From Myxococcales bacterium (GTDB lineage: Bacteria > Myxococcota > Myxococcia > Myxococcales > Anaeromyxobacteraceae), in assembly GCA_021806645.1 (NCBI GenBank), contig JAJZQX010000002.1, forward strand, positions 265,957-329,956: a DNA stretch of 64,000 nt, given 5' to 3'. Position 1 is the stretch's first letter; the number at the start of each line of letters is the position of its first letter. Positions 17,472-26,422 of the stretch are shown here, piece after piece. Both the position numbers and the translations under genes were made by a program. The notes under the pieces are model-generated. The model was given only the letters and a program-made list of their open reading frames with translations. It searched no databases and had not been told where the DNA came from.

Positions 17472-19034
17472 TCAGCGCAGCGCCATCCGCCCGTGGCGCT
17501 CGGCGAGGGCCCGCAGCCGGCGACGCGAGTCGAGGTCGGCGACGAGCCGCGTGAGCGTGGAGGAGATCCGGTAGGTCCAGTTCTGCTCGGTCACCGTGCC
17601 GGGCACGTTGACCCGCTCCCGGTGTCCGAAGAGGTCCTGGAACGGCAGGAGCAGGAGGTCCGACCCGGAGGCGTAGAGCAGCTCCAGCAGCGCGTCGCGG
17701 ACCGAGTCGTCGAAGCGGGCCGGGGCTCGATCGCGGATCGCGTCCAGTCCGGGGAGGGCCAGCAGGGCGCGCCGGTCGACGTCACCGAGCGAGTCGTACC
17801 AGTCGGCCAGCGAGTCGGTGTCGTGGGTGCCGGTGGTGGCCACCGAGACCTCGGGCCAGGTGGCCGGATCGCGGAAGGGCTGGCCCGGCAGCTTCCAGTC
17901 GCGCTCCCAGCGCTGCACCCGGTAGCCGGGGATGGCGAGCCGGTCGAGCGAGAGCCGGATGAAGTCGGGGACCACGCCCAGGTCCTCGGCGACGACCCGT
18001 GCCCGCCTGGAGAAGATGGCCATCATCCGCTCGCCGTTGGCGACCTGCGCCGGCTCGTCGGCGGGGACGAAGGCGGGCGGCGAGCCGTCGTTGGGGAAGT
18101 AGTAGGTGCGGTAGAGGCCGACCACGTGATCGACGCGGTAGATGCCGTAGAGGTCGGCCATCCGCTCGGCGCGCGCCGTCATCCAGACCTGGCCGCCCGC
18201 CTCCATCTCGGCCCACCGGTAGACCGGCAGCCCCCAGTCCTGGCCGGTGGCGCTGAAGGCGTCGGGCGGCACGCCGACGCGGGCGTCGAGCCGGAAGTCC
18301 TGGCGCCGCGCCCAGACGTCGGCCGAGTCGGTGGCCACCATGAACGGGATGTCGCCGGCCAGCTCGACGCCGACCGCGTTGGCGCCGCGCCGGGCGGCGT
18401 GCCACTGGCGATCGCAGAGCCACTGCAGCCAGGTGCGGAAGAGCAACCGCTCGCTGAGCTGGGACCGCGCGTCGGCCAGGGCTCCCGGCTCGCGGTCGCG
18501 CAGCGGCAACGGCCACTCGATCCAGCTCCTGCCCCCCATGGCCTCGTCGTGGATCGAGACGAAGAGGGCGTAGTCGTCGATCCAGGCCGACTGCTCGCGG
18601 GCGAACCGCTCCAGCTCGCGGGCGCGCTGGGTCTTGAGCTGCCACTGCTGCTGCACGAAGGCCTGGAAGGCCAGCTCCAGCGCCCGGGTCTTCAAGCCCC
18701 GCACCTCGTTCCAGCGCACCGTGGGCGAGCCCCGCACCTCGCCGAGCAGCTTCCGGTCGGCCGGGGAGAGGGCGTCGTGACCGCCGGCGGCGGCGAAGTC
18801 CACCAGCGAGTCGACGGCGAGGTAGACCGGGTCGATGGCGAAGGCGGAGAGGGCGGCGTAGGGGGAGTTCTGGCCGCGGGCGGCCTCGGCCACCGGCAAC
18901 ACCTGCACCACCCGGATGCCGGCGCCCGAGGCCCAGCGGGCGAACGGCAGCAGGTCGGAGATCTCGCCGACGCCCCAGTCGGTCGCGGAGCGAAGGGAGA
19001 AGAGCGGGATGAGGACGCCGGCGGTGCGTGGCAT
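17472..19034 (-). CDS. malQ: 4-alpha-glucanotransferase (amylomaltase)
   Basis: MalQ is a GH77 enzyme that transfers glucan segments between alpha-1,4-glucans in maltodextrin or glycogen metabolism. Typical features are GVLIPLFSLRSATDWGVGEISDL at the start, SPYAALSAFAIDPVYL, GDIPFMVATDSADVW, YRVDHVVGLYRTYYFP with the nucleophile Asp, VAEDLGVVPDFIR with acid/base Glu, and TGTHDTDSLADW. ATG 19034 (520 aa) is chosen because the family core begins three residues later; the open frame continues 31 codons upstream without similarity. It is divergent from gluQ with 91 bp between. Confidence 0.93.
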   Translation of the reverse strand: MPRTAGVLIPLFSLRSATDWGVGEISDLLPFARWASGAGIRVVQVLPVAEAARGQNSPYAALSAFAIDPVYLAVDSLVDFAAAGGHDALSPADRKLLGEVRGSPTVRWNEVRGLKTRALELAFQAFVQQQWQLKTQRARELERFAREQSAWIDDYALFVSIHDEAMGGRSWIEWPLPLRDREPGALADARSQLSERLLFRTWLQWLCDRQWHAARRGANAVGVELAGDIPFMVATDSADVWARRQDFRLDARVGVPPDAFSATGQDWGLPVYRWAEMEAGGQVWMTARAERMADLYGIYRVDHVVGLYRTYYFPNDGSPPAFVPADEPAQVANGERMMAIFSRRARVVAEDLGVVPDFIRLSLDRLAIPGYRVQRWERDWKLPGQPFRDPATWPEVSVATTGTHDTDSLADWYDSLGDVDRRALLALPGLDAIRDRAPARFDDSVRDALLELLYASGSDLLLLPFQDLFGHRERVNVPGTVTEQNWTYRISSTLTRLVADLDSRRRLRALAERHGRMALR

Positions 19035-19125
19035 GGTGGTGAGGTCGTCGGACGCTTGAGCGCCCTGGCCCCGTGGGATATCAGTCGCACGGCGCCGACG
19101 CCACTCCTGGCCGGGTCCAGACCCC

Positions 19126-20091
19126 ATGATCTACCGCGGCCGCTTCGCCCCCAGCCCCACCGGCCCGCTCCACCTCGGGAACGCTCGCACCGCGTTGCTG
19201 GCCTGGCTGGCGGCCCGGGCCGCGCGGGGCACGCTGGTGATACGGGTCGAGGACCTGGACCGGCCGCGCGTGCGCCCCGGCGTCGAGGCGCGCCTCCTCG
19301 ACGAGCTGCGCTGGCTCGGCCTGGGCTGGGACGAGGGGCCCGACCTGGGCGGGCCATGCGGTCCCTACCGGCAATCGGAGCTGGGATGGCGCCACCAGGC
19401 GGCGGTGCGGCGGCTGCGCGACGCCGGACTCGCCTATCCGTGCTTCTGCTCACGCGCCGAGATCGCCCAGGCGGCCCAGGCCCCTCACGGACCGGCCGAC
19501 GACGGACCGCGCTACCCGGGCACCTGCCGCGACCTCGCGCCGGCGGAGGTGGCGCGCCGCGCGGCGGAGCGCACGCCGGCCTGGCGCTTCCGGGTGGAGC
19601 CGGGCCAGGTGGCCTTCGAGGACGCGGTCCACGGGACGTGCCGCTTCGACGTGGCGGCCACCACCGGCGACTTCGTGGTGATGCGGGCCGATGGCGTCGC
19701 CGCCTACCAGCTGGCGGTGGTGGTGGACGACGCCGCCATGGGGATCACCGAGGTGGTGCGCGGCGACGATCTGCTCCCCTCGACGGCGCGGCAGCTGCTG
19801 CTCCACGGCGCGCTCGGGCTGCCGGCGCCGCGCCACGCCCACGTGCCGCTGGTGGTGGGGGAGGACGGAGCGCGGCTGGCCAAGCGCCACGGGGCGCGGT
19901 CGCTCGGCGAGCTGCGCGAGGCGGGGGTGGCCCCCGAGGCGGTGATCGGGCTGCTGGCCGCGCTCTGCGGGCTGGCGCCCGGCGGGGCTCGCTGCACCGC
20001 GAGTGAACTGGTGGTCGGCTTCGCGTGGGAGCGGCTCCCCAGGGAGCCGGCGCGGCTCCCGGCCGGGGCGCTGGCGGCGCCGGCGCGCTAG
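19126..20091 (+). CDS. gluQ: Glutamyl-Q tRNA(Asp) synthetase
   Basis: GluQ-RS charges glutamate onto queuosine at position 34 of tRNA(Asp). It is a GluRS-like catalytic core without the anticodon-binding domain, consistent with the 321 residues. Seen are the HIGH-type motif [25 protein letters not shown], the zinc ligands CFC and [27 protein letters not shown], and a KMSKS equivalent reduced to [10 protein letters not shown], as is usual for this subfamily. QueF, for queuosine precursor synthesis, is also in the window (30287). Confidence 0.95.
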   Translation: MIYRGRFAPSPTGPLHLGNARTALLAWLAARAARGTLVIRVEDLDRPRVRPGVEARLLDELRWLGLGWDEGPDLGGPCGPYRQSELGWRHQAAVRRLRDAGLAYPCFCSRAEIAQAAQAPHGPADDGPRYPGTCRDLAPAEVARRAAERTPAWRFRVEPGQVAFEDAVHGTCRFDVAATTGDFVVMRADGVAAYQLAVVVDDAAMGITEVVRGDDLLPSTARQLLLHGALGLPAPRHAHVPLVVGEDGARLAKRHGARSLGELREAGVAPEAVIGLLAALCGLAPGGARCTASELVVGFAWERLPREPARLPAGALAAPAR

Positions 20092-20100
20092 GATTCCTTC

Positions 20101-20187
20101 ATGCTCGCCTCCTGCCCGCTGCCGCTGCCGCAGAACGTGCTGCCGATCCGGATCGAGGCGGGGGAGAAGAAGTGGGGGAGTCATTGA
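20101..20187 (+). CDS. Possible 28-aa peptide ORF
   Basis: An ATG at 20101 opens a 28-codon frame ([19 protein letters not shown]..., ending KKWGSH). AGGA lies seven bases upstream. It fills the gap between gluQ and yjbQ. No family is recognised; chance is quite possible. Confidence 0.25.
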   Translation: MLASCPLPLPQNVLPIRIEAGEKKWGSH

Positions 20188-20221
20188 GCCGACGCCGGCC
20201 GCGCCAGCCGTGGGAGTCGCC

Positions 20222-20644
20222 ATGAGGTCGTTTCGCTGGACCCTAAACATGAACACCCCGGAGCGGGTCGGCTTCGTGAACATCACCTCGAAGGTGGAGG
20301 CGGTGCTGCGCCAGAGCGGGATCCGCGACGGGCTCTGCCTGGTGAACGCCATGCACATCACCGCATCGGTGTTCGTCAACGACGACGAACCCGGACTCCA
20401 CCGTGACTTCGCGGCCTGGCTCGAGCGGCTGGCTCCAGTCGACGCCAGGCCGGCGTCCTACCAGCACAACGCCACCGGCGAGGACAACGGCGACGCCCAC
20501 CTGAAGCGCCAGGTCATGGGGCGCGAGGTGGTGGTGGCGGTGACCGACGGGGAGCTCGACTTCGGTCCCTGGGAGCAGATCTTCTACGGTGAGTTCGACG
20601 GCCAGCGCACCAAGCGGGTGCTGGTGAAGATCATCGGGGAATAG
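20222..20644 (+). CDS. yjbQ: YjbQ family protein (UPF0047)
   Basis: The 140-residue protein matches the YjbQ/UPF0047 family, small trimeric proteins annotated as a secondary thiamine-phosphate synthase. Typical motifs are [13 protein letters not shown], the metal-binding [12 protein letters not shown], a His-containing [21 protein letters not shown] (H at the conserved HxxxxEDN-like site), and [22 protein letters not shown] at the C-terminus. ATG 20222 is chosen because the family N-terminus starts there. The biological role is not settled. Confidence 0.9.
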   Translation: MRSFRWTLNMNTPERVGFVNITSKVEAVLRQSGIRDGLCLVNAMHITASVFVNDDEPGLHRDFAAWLERLAPVDARPASYQHNATGEDNGDAHLKRQVMGREVVVAVTDGELDFGPWEQIFYGEFDGQRTKRVLVKIIGE

Positions 20645-20658
20645 GGAGGCCGACGGGC

Positions 20659-21630
20659 CTACCTCGCCTGCGTGAGCTGCCCCCGGAGCACGGCGTAGAC
20701 GTCCAGCGCCAGCTTCCGCTCGCCGCGTGACAGGCTGTCGGTCTCCCGGCAGCCGGTCTCGTCGCACCGCTCGCGGTCGAGCTCCAGCGCCACCTGGCCA
20801 TCGACCCGCGCCCGGAAGCGGAGCCGCCGCCCCCGCTCGATCGAGGTCCACTCCGTCCGCAGCGAGAGCGCGGCGTCGTCGTCGAGCCGCTCCTTGTCGA
20901 GCGGGAAACCCCCGCCCACGATCACCTGCTTCACCAGCTCGTAGACCGCCCGGTGGCGCGTCCCCTTGTAGCCGAGCGGCACGAGGTCGAGTTCGCCCTC
21001 CGTCAGGCTGGGGCCCGGCAGCGAGGGGTCGTCGGGCAGCCGCACCTGCGGCGCGGCGTCCGATGCGCCGCCCCACCCCGGCGCCGTCCCGCCCGGCGCG
21101 GTGCCTGACGTTGTGACTGGCGCCGTCCCGCCTGGTCCGGCACCCGGCGCCCCCGCCATCCCCACCCCGGCGCCGCCGGCCGGCGCCGCGTAGAGCTCCC
21201 CGGTCGCCGAGCGGACCGCCCCCACCAGCGCCTCGGCGCTGCCCACCGCCCGGGTCACCGAGGCCAGGTTGCGCGCCTGCTTCACGTCGAGCCGGCGCAG
21301 CTCCAGCACCCAGGTATCGCCCAGCCGGCCCAGCCGCCCGGCCACGATCTCGTCCACGCCCAGCACGCCGCCCAGGTCGGCGAGGCAGGCCGCGTCGGCG
21401 CCGCAGCCGAGCACCAGCCGGTCCTTCTGGTGCGTGAGCAGCGAGCGCACGTCCTCCGACGAGATGACCTGCGCGTCGGGCCGGGCCCGCCGCACCTCGG
21501 TCGGCACCAGCACGGTGGCCGACGCCGCCATCCCCTCGGGGAGGCCGGCGCCATCGAGCGCCAGCGTGGCGATCTTGAGCGGCGGCGCGGGCGGCGCGGC
21601 CAGCGCCGCGGCGAGCAGGAGGGAGAGCAT
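20659..21630 (-). CDS. Secreted TolB-N/CsgG-like protein, unknown function
   Basis: The 323-residue protein has a signal peptide (LSLLLAAALAAPPAPP). A region of about 110 residues follows, built as in TolB-N/CsgG-type domains: KIATLALDGAG, ISSEDVRSLLTHQ, GCGADAACLADLGGVLGVDEIVAGRLGRLGD and WVLELRRLDVKQARNLASV. A Gly/Pro/Thr-rich linker of about 60 residues leads to a C-terminal domain with CDETGCRETDSLSRGERKLA. It lies 3 bp downstream of the CsgG-like gene, so the two are an operon. Such pairs are frequent in deltaproteobacteria, but I know of no assigned function. Confidence 0.65.
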   Translation of the reverse strand: MLSLLLAAALAAPPAPPLKIATLALDGAGLPEGMAASATVLVPTEVRRARPDAQVISSEDVRSLLTHQKDRLVLGCGADAACLADLGGVLGVDEIVAGRLGRLGDTWVLELRRLDVKQARNLASVTRAVGSAEALVGAVRSATGELYAAPAGGAGVGMAGAPGAGPGGTAPVTTSGTAPGGTAPGWGGASDAAPQVRLPDDPSLPGPSLTEGELDLVPLGYKGTRHRAVYELVKQVIVGGGFPLDKERLDDDAALSLRTEWTSIERGRRLRFRARVDGQVALELDRERCDETGCRETDSLSRGERKLALDVYAVLRGQLTQAR

Positions 21631-21633
21631 GGG

Positions 21634-22374
21634 CTACTCGTCCTCGTCCTCGTCTTCGCTGGCGGCCACCGTCTTCTTGACGATCCTGGCGGCCATCTTG
21701 GCCACCAGCGGCTCGAAGACCTTGTTGGCCAGCTCGTCGTCGTACTGGACGCCGCCGCCGCCGCCGGCCACCTTGGCCGAGGTGTTGCCGGTCTCGTTCT
21801 CGTCCTTGAAGACGACGAGGATCTCGCCGGTCTCCACCTCTACGAGCCGGGCGTCGAGCCGGCCGGAGAAGTTGACGCTCTTGACGCCGACGCTGCCGGC
21901 CACCGAGCCGGCCAGCCCGCTGCCGGTCACCTTGCCGACCAGCGCCCCCACGCCCCAGCCGGAGCTGGCCTCGCTCACCTTGCAGGCGAAGCGGGTGATC
22001 TTGCCGGTGAGGACGTACTTGGCCCCCAGCAGCTTGCCCGCCTTCTGGATCGAGGACGGGTCGACCTCGTCCGACTTCTGGAAGTCCAGCTCGGAGCGGA
22101 TCGCCTGCAGCCTGGCCCGCTCCACCAGCCGGAGCCTGCCATGGGCTCTCTCCATGATCTCGGTGGTGAAGAGCTCGCGCAGGGCGTCCGACATGGCCGA
22201 GGCGCTGTTGCCCCATCCGGAGCAGTGGGAGTAGGCGCCGTGCGCGGCGGGGAAGTCGAGGATGGCCAGGCGCGGCTTCTTGGCCTTGGACGCCTTGGTC
22301 GGCGCCGCCGTGGCGAGGCCCGGCACGAGGACGAGGAGCAGGACGGCGCGGGGCAGCAGTCTCGAGATCGACAT
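21634..22374 (-). CDS. CsgG-domain secreted protein
   Basis: The 246-residue protein starts with a signal peptide (LLPRAVLLLVLVPGLATA). The following domain resembles CsgG/curli-assembly proteins: LAILDFPAAHGAYSH, MSDALRELFTTEIM, RLRLVERARLQAIRSEL, GKLLGAKYVLTGKITRF and LDARLVEVETGEILVVFKDE. There is no lipobox cysteine after the signal, so it is probably periplasmic rather than a CsgG-like lipoprotein pore. The C-terminus is acidic (EDEDEDE). No curli genes are nearby. It forms an operon with the downstream secreted protein. Confidence 0.72.
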   Translation of the reverse strand: MSISRLLPRAVLLLVLVPGLATAAPTKASKAKKPRLAILDFPAAHGAYSHCSGWGNSASAMSDALRELFTTEIMERAHGRLRLVERARLQAIRSELDFQKSDEVDPSSIQKAGKLLGAKYVLTGKITRFACKVSEASSGWGVGALVGKVTGSGLAGSVAGSVGVKSVNFSGRLDARLVEVETGEILVVFKDENETGNTSAKVAGGGGGVQYDDELANKVFEPLVAKMAARIVKKTVAASEDEDEDE

Positions 22375-22556
22375 GGAACCTCCGGGAGCGGTGCGGCGGT
22401 GATGCCTGCCAAGGGGGATCGAGCGCGCACTCTAGCTCACACCGATCTCCGGCAACCATCCCCGGAGTCGCGGACACGGCCTGGTGCGGGCAGGTGCCGC
22501 CCGGCCGGCCCGCCCATGCCGCGACGCGTTGCCCCGGCCGGGTCCAGGCCCGCCGG

Positions 22557-23807
22557 CTACGACCGCTCGCCCACCACGCCGGCGGCGCGCAGCGCCCCCA
22601 CCTCGCCCTCGGAGTAGCCGGCCTCGCGCAGCACCGCGTCGGTGTCGGCGCCGAGCCGTGGCGCGGGCCGCAGCGGGGCCCGGACCCCGGCCAGCCGCAC
22701 CGGGGTCGCCAGCGACGGCATCGCCTTGCCTTCCCACGGCGTCTCCACCGTGAGGAATAGGCCGCGCGCCCGCAGCTGCGGGTCGGCCCGGGGCTCGTCG
22801 CCGGTGAGCACCGGCGCCAGGCAGCAGTCGTGCTCGTGGCCGAGCCTGGTCCACTCGTCGCGCGTCCGGGTGGCGAATAGGGCGACCAGCTCCTCGACCG
22901 GCCCGCGCCCGTCGCCGTCGAGCTGGCGCTCGGCCAGCTCGGGGACTCCGGCGGCGGCGCAGAAGCGGGCGAAGAACCGGGGCTCGAGCGCGCCCAGCGC
23001 CACGTGGCGGCCGTCCGAGGTCCGGTAGACCCGGTAGAACGCGGCGCCGCCGTTGAGCAGCTCCCGCTCGCGCGCCAGCGGCGAGCCGCGGGCGTCGGCC
23101 ATCGCCTGCGGCATGGCCAGCATGGCCGCGGCGCCGTCGGCCATGGCGATGTCGACGTGCGCTCCGCGCCCGGTCACGCCCCGGCGCAGCAGCGCCGCCA
23201 GGATGCCGGCCACCGCGGGCCAGGCGCCGCCGCAGAGGTCGGCCACCTGCACGCCGAGCGGGAGGGGCCGCTCCGCCGGGCCGTTCACGCCCAGCACCCC
23301 GGCGATGGCGCAGTAGTCGAGGTCATGGCCGGCCACCTCGCGGTAGGGACCGTCCTGGCCGTAGCCGCTGATGGAGCAGAGGACCAGCCGCGGGTTGGCC
23401 TGGCGCAGCGCCTCCCAGCCGACGCCGAGCCGATCGAGCACGCCGGGGCGGAACGACTCCAGCACCACGTCGGCGCCGGCGGCCAGCCGCTTCATCACCT
23501 CGGGGCCGCGCGGCGCCTTCAGGTCGAGCGCGAGGCTCCGCTTGTTCCGGTTGAGGGCGTGGAAGGCCCCCGACTGCTGGCCGGCCAGCGGCGGCATCCA
23601 GCGCAGGTAGTCGCCGCCGCCCCGGTCCTCCACCTTGACGACGTCGGCGCCCAGGTCGGCCAGCACCAGCGAGGCGTAGGGGCCCGGGAGGAGCCGGGAG
23701 AGGTCGAGCACCCGCACGCCGGCCAGCGGCGGCGTGCCGTCCTCGCCGGCCCCGCCGCCTGGCACCGCCGCGCCGGTCGCCGGCCCCGCCACGCTCACGC
23801 CCCCCAT
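22557..23807 (-). CDS. CaiB/BaiF family CoA-transferase
   Basis: Class III CoA-transferases move CoA between carboxylic acids, often in carnitine, oxalate or aromatic degradation. The 416-residue protein has LAGVRVLDLSRLLPGPYASLVLADLGADVVKVE, RNKRSLALDLK, the catalytic Asp region GHDLDYCAIAGVLG, LLNGGAAFYRVYRTSDGRHVALGALE, and a C-terminal C-T-box. The ATG at 23807 overlaps the 3' end of the DUF4230 gene by 13 bp. The substrate cannot be told; alpha-methylacyl-CoA racemases share this fold and the GHDLDY sequence. Confidence 0.88.
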   Translation of the reverse strand: MGGVSVAGPATGAAVPGGGAGEDGTPPLAGVRVLDLSRLLPGPYASLVLADLGADVVKVEDRGGGDYLRWMPPLAGQQSGAFHALNRNKRSLALDLKAPRGPEVMKRLAAGADVVLESFRPGVLDRLGVGWEALRQANPRLVLCSISGYGQDGPYREVAGHDLDYCAIAGVLGVNGPAERPLPLGVQVADLCGGAWPAVAGILAALLRRGVTGRGAHVDIAMADGAAAMLAMPQAMADARGSPLARERELLNGGAAFYRVYRTSDGRHVALGALEPRFFARFCAAAGVPELAERQLDGDGRGPVEELVALFATRTRDEWTRLGHEHDCCLAPVLTGDEPRADPQLRARGLFLTVETPWEGKAMPSLATPVRLAGVRAPLRPAPRLGADTDAVLREAGYSEGEVGALRAAGVVGERS

Positions 23808-24406
23808 CTCGGCAGCCGGTCCACGAACTCCACGCGGGTCACGCCCACCTGCAGCAGCAGCGCGGTGAGCGCCTGCTCGGCGGCGGCGCGCGCCTTCCCC
23901 TGCAGCCGGCGATCGGCCTGGACCTCGCGCTCGAAGGCCACCTTGGCCAGCTCCAGCAGCTTGGCGGTCTCGGTCGAGTCGAGGTTGGAGCCGATCACCT
24001 CGGTCTCGCCGGGGCGCAGCTCGACGAGGGTGACGAGCGGCGGCAGCACCAGCGCCACCTCGCGACCGTGGACCTCCACCTGCTCCGGCCCGAGCCGGGT
24101 GACGTCGAGCCCGATGTGCGCGACGGCGAAGACGATCGCCTTCCCGCGCGGCCGGGCCAGCGTGTGGCGGACCCAGCCGGCCAGGTCGCCCCAGACCGAG
24201 TCGGCCGGCTCGGGCTCGGGCGCGAAGGTGACCTTCTTGTAGAGCCGCACCTCCAGCGTCTCCAGCCGGGCCACCTGCCGGAGCTTCTCGACCACCGCGG
24301 GCGGGTCGGGCGGAGGCGGCGGGTGCGGCGAGAGCAGTCGCCAGGCCAGGAACAGCCCGAGGCCGAGACCGAAACCGACCACGACGAGCGAGAGCAGGCG
24401 GCGCAT
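23795..24406 (-). CDS. DUF4230-type membrane-anchored protein
   Basis: The 203-residue protein has one N-terminal membrane anchor (LLSLVVVGFGLGLGLFLAWRL), a Pro-rich linker, and a domain with VEKLRQVARLETLEV, IVFAVAHIGLDVTRL and VALVLPPLVTLVELRPGETEVIGSN. This looks like DUF4230, of unknown function. Its stop lies inside the start of the downstream CoA-transferase, so the two are co-translated. The 139 bp upstream, to the YitT gene, hold nothing I recognise. Confidence 0.65.
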   Translation of the reverse strand: MRRLLSLVVVGFGLGLGLFLAWRLLSPHPPPPPDPPAVVEKLRQVARLETLEVRLYKKVTFAPEPEPADSVWGDLAGWVRHTLARPRGKAIVFAVAHIGLDVTRLGPEQVEVHGREVALVLPPLVTLVELRPGETEVIGSNLDSTETAKLLELAKVAFEREVQADRRLQGKARAAAEQALTALLLQVGVTRVEFVDRLPRWGA

Positions 24407-24545
24407 GGTGAGACTCTACGCCGTCACCGCCCGTGGATGAAGCTGCCGGCCTGGCGTGGCGACCTCCTTCGCCGGGTGGCTGGCGAGCCGGGCGCTCCAC
24501 CACTGGCGGCAGCTGGCCGGCCGACCGGGCCTCGCCGGCGGCAGC

Positions 24546-25199
24546 TCAGGTCCCGAGGTAGCGCCCCGGGCGGTGGTTGACCGCCAGCACCATGTTGAGC
24601 GCCACCGAGCCGATCACCGAGAGCACGATGGTGGCCAGCGGCACCACGAAGAGCGAGGCCACCACCACCAGGGCGTCCACCACCAGCTGGAAGAGGCCGG
24701 CGCGGAGGCCGCGCCGCTCCTGCAGCCAGATGGCCAGCACGTTCAAGCCCCCGAGGCAGGCCTGGTGGCGGAAGAGGATGAGCAGGCCGACGCCGATGCT
24801 GGAGCCGCCCATCACCGCGGCGTAGAGCGGCTCGACGCGGCTGAAGGCGAGCACCAGGTGGAGCCGGTCGGCCCCGAGGGAGACCGCGCCGATGGCGGCG
24901 AAGGTCTTGAGGGTGAAGGCCCAGCCCATCTGGCGGACCGCCAGCCAGAAGAAGGGCAGGTTGAGGGCCACGAAGAGCTGGCCGAAGGTGAACGGCGTGA
25001 GCCGGGTCAGCAGGAGCGCCAGCCCGGCCGTCCCGCCCGAGAGCAGGTGGGCCTGCGAGAGCAGCCCGAAGCCGAGCGAGATGAAGAGCGAGGCGGTGAA
25101 GAGCGCCTGCGCGTCCTCGAGCCAGGAGTGGCGGGCGGCTCCAGGGACCGGCGCGGCCGGGGTGGAGTCGCTCGCCGGGAGCGGTGCGGGTGCGCTCAA
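24546..25199 (-). CDS. YitT family membrane protein
   Basis: The protein has about five membrane segments and the YitT-family motif GLSQAHLLSGGTAGLALLL-like core (here GFGLLSQAHLLSGGTAGLAL), QLFVALNLPFFWLAVRQMGW, LYAAVMGGSSIGVGLGLLI-like stretch and HQACLGGLNVLAIWLQ. Family members sit in the inner membrane and their function is largely unknown. This copy lacks the C-terminal DUF2179 cytoplasmic domain, so it is short. The TTG at 25199 overlaps the hisC stop (TTGA), which suggests translational coupling; the frame is open to 25268, so the start is uncertain. Confidence 0.82.
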   Translation of the reverse strand: MSAPAPLPASDSTPAAPVPGAARHSWLEDAQALFTASLFISLGFGLLSQAHLLSGGTAGLALLLTRLTPFTFGQLFVALNLPFFWLAVRQMGWAFTLKTFAAIGAVSLGADRLHLVLAFSRVEPLYAAVMGGSSIGVGLLILFRHQACLGGLNVLAIWLQERRGLRAGLFQLVVDALVVVASLFVVPLATIVLSVIGSVALNMVLAVNHRPGRYLGT

Positions 25200-26242
25200 G
25201 GCGCCTCGCTCGCCGCCGCCAGCAGGGCGTCGTTCTCGGCGACGGTGCCGACCGAGATCCGGATGCACCCCTCCAGCCCGGCGTAGTGGTCCTGCCGGCG
25301 CACCAGCAGGCCGCGCGAGAGCAGGTGCTGGTAGGCGGCCCGGGCGTCGGGGGTCCGGACCAGCAGGTAGTTGGCGGCCGACGGGTGGACGGTCCAGCGC
25401 GGCTGGGCGGCCGCCAGCCCGGCGGCGAGCCGGGCCCGCTCGGAGCGGATCCGCTCCACCAGGGCGGCTACGTAGCCGGGCCGCTCCAGCGCGGCCTGGA
25501 CGATGACGCCGGTGTGGGCCGGGATGCAGAAGGGCGGGAGCAGCGCCTGGACCACCGCCGCCACCCGCGGTGAGCCGAGCAGGTAGCCGGTGCGGATGCC
25601 GCCCAGCGACCAGGCCTTGGAGAAGGTGCGGAGGACGGCGACGCTGGGGTTCTCCCGGGCCAGCGGGCGGGCGTCGGTGCCGGCGAAGGCGTGGTAGGCC
25701 TCGTCGATCACCAGCAGCCAGCCGGTGGCGCGGGCCCGCTCGGCCAGCCTGGCCACGTCACCCGGGGTGAACAGGGCGCCGGTGGGGGCGTGGGGGACGG
25801 GCAGGAAGAGGACCCCCGGCGGGCCGTCGAGCGCCGCCAGCAGCGCCTGCAGCGGCAGGTTGAAGCCGGGGCCGAGCGGGACGGCGCGGTAGGGCGTGGC
25901 GGCGGCCACCGCGGCCCCCCTGTAGTAAGGGAAGGCCGGGGCGGTGTCGAGCACCTGGCGGGCGGCCTGGGCCAGCGCCAGGATGAGGAAGTTGGAGCCC
26001 GGGGCGACTACCACGCCAGCCTCGGGCCAGGCCTCGTGGCGGGCCAGCGCGGCGCGGACCTCGCCGGCGTGCAGCTCCGGGTAGCGGTTCCACGGGAGCG
26101 CGGCCAGCCGGTCGAGCACCAGCCGCTTCAGCTCGGGCGGCAGGTCCTCGGGGCTCTCGTTCTGGTCGAGCTTGGTGCGAGCGTCGGCCTTCGCGTACGG
26201 GTAGTCGGGCAGGTCGGCGAGGTGCGGCTTGAAGGCGTCCAC
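25196..26242 (-). CDS. hisC: Histidinol-phosphate aminotransferase-like PLP enzyme
   Basis: HisC converts imidazole-acetol phosphate to histidinol phosphate in histidine synthesis. The 348-residue class-I/II aminotransferase has KLDQNESP near the N-terminus, VAPGSNFLILALAQAARQ, a PHAPTG loop in place of the usual P-N-P-T-G, VIDEAYHAFAG, the PLP lysine in TFSKAWSLGGIRTGYLL, and PSAANYLLVRT. The GTG at 26242 is chosen because the HisC-like start (VDAFKPHLADLPDYPYAKAD) follows directly. No other his genes are adjacent, so a related amino acid or cobalamin-type substrate is not excluded. Confidence 0.83.
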   Translation of the reverse strand: MDAFKPHLADLPDYPYAKADARTKLDQNESPEDLPPELKRLVLDRLAALPWNRYPELHAGEVRAALARHEAWPEAGVVVAPGSNFLILALAQAARQVLDTAPAFPYYRGAAVAAATPYRAVPLGPGFNLPLQALLAALDGPPGVLFLPVPHAPTGALFTPGDVARLAERARATGWLLVIDEAYHAFAGTDARPLARENPSVAVLRTFSKAWSLGGIRTGYLLGSPRVAAVVQALLPPFCIPAHTGVIVQAALERPGYVAALVERIRSERARLAAGLAAAQPRWTVHPSAANYLLVRTPDARAAYQHLLSRGLLVRRQDHYAGLEGCIRISVGTVAENDALLAAASEAP

Positions 26243-26348
26243 GGGCCCGGCAGGGTAGCAGGGAGCCGCCCGTCGGGCCAACCCGGCCCCTCGTCGGGGA
26301 ATCCCGACGCCGCCTCGGCCAACCGGCCGGAATCAGGCCCGACCCCGG

Positions 26349-26365
26349 TTGGCAAGGTAGCTGCA
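26349..26365 (+). promoter_or_regulatory. Candidate sigma-54 promoter
   Basis: TTGGCAAGGTAGCTGCA keeps the -24 GG and -12 GC separated by exactly 10 bp, with one mismatch in the -12 TTGCW box. It would start transcription near 26376, about 47 nt before the ATG of the small membrane protein. Confidence 0.45.
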
Positions 26366-26422
26366 ATTGGCAGTCCCCGGGTGGCCGAACGAACGGCACC
26401 GAACTCGAACTGGAGACAGACC

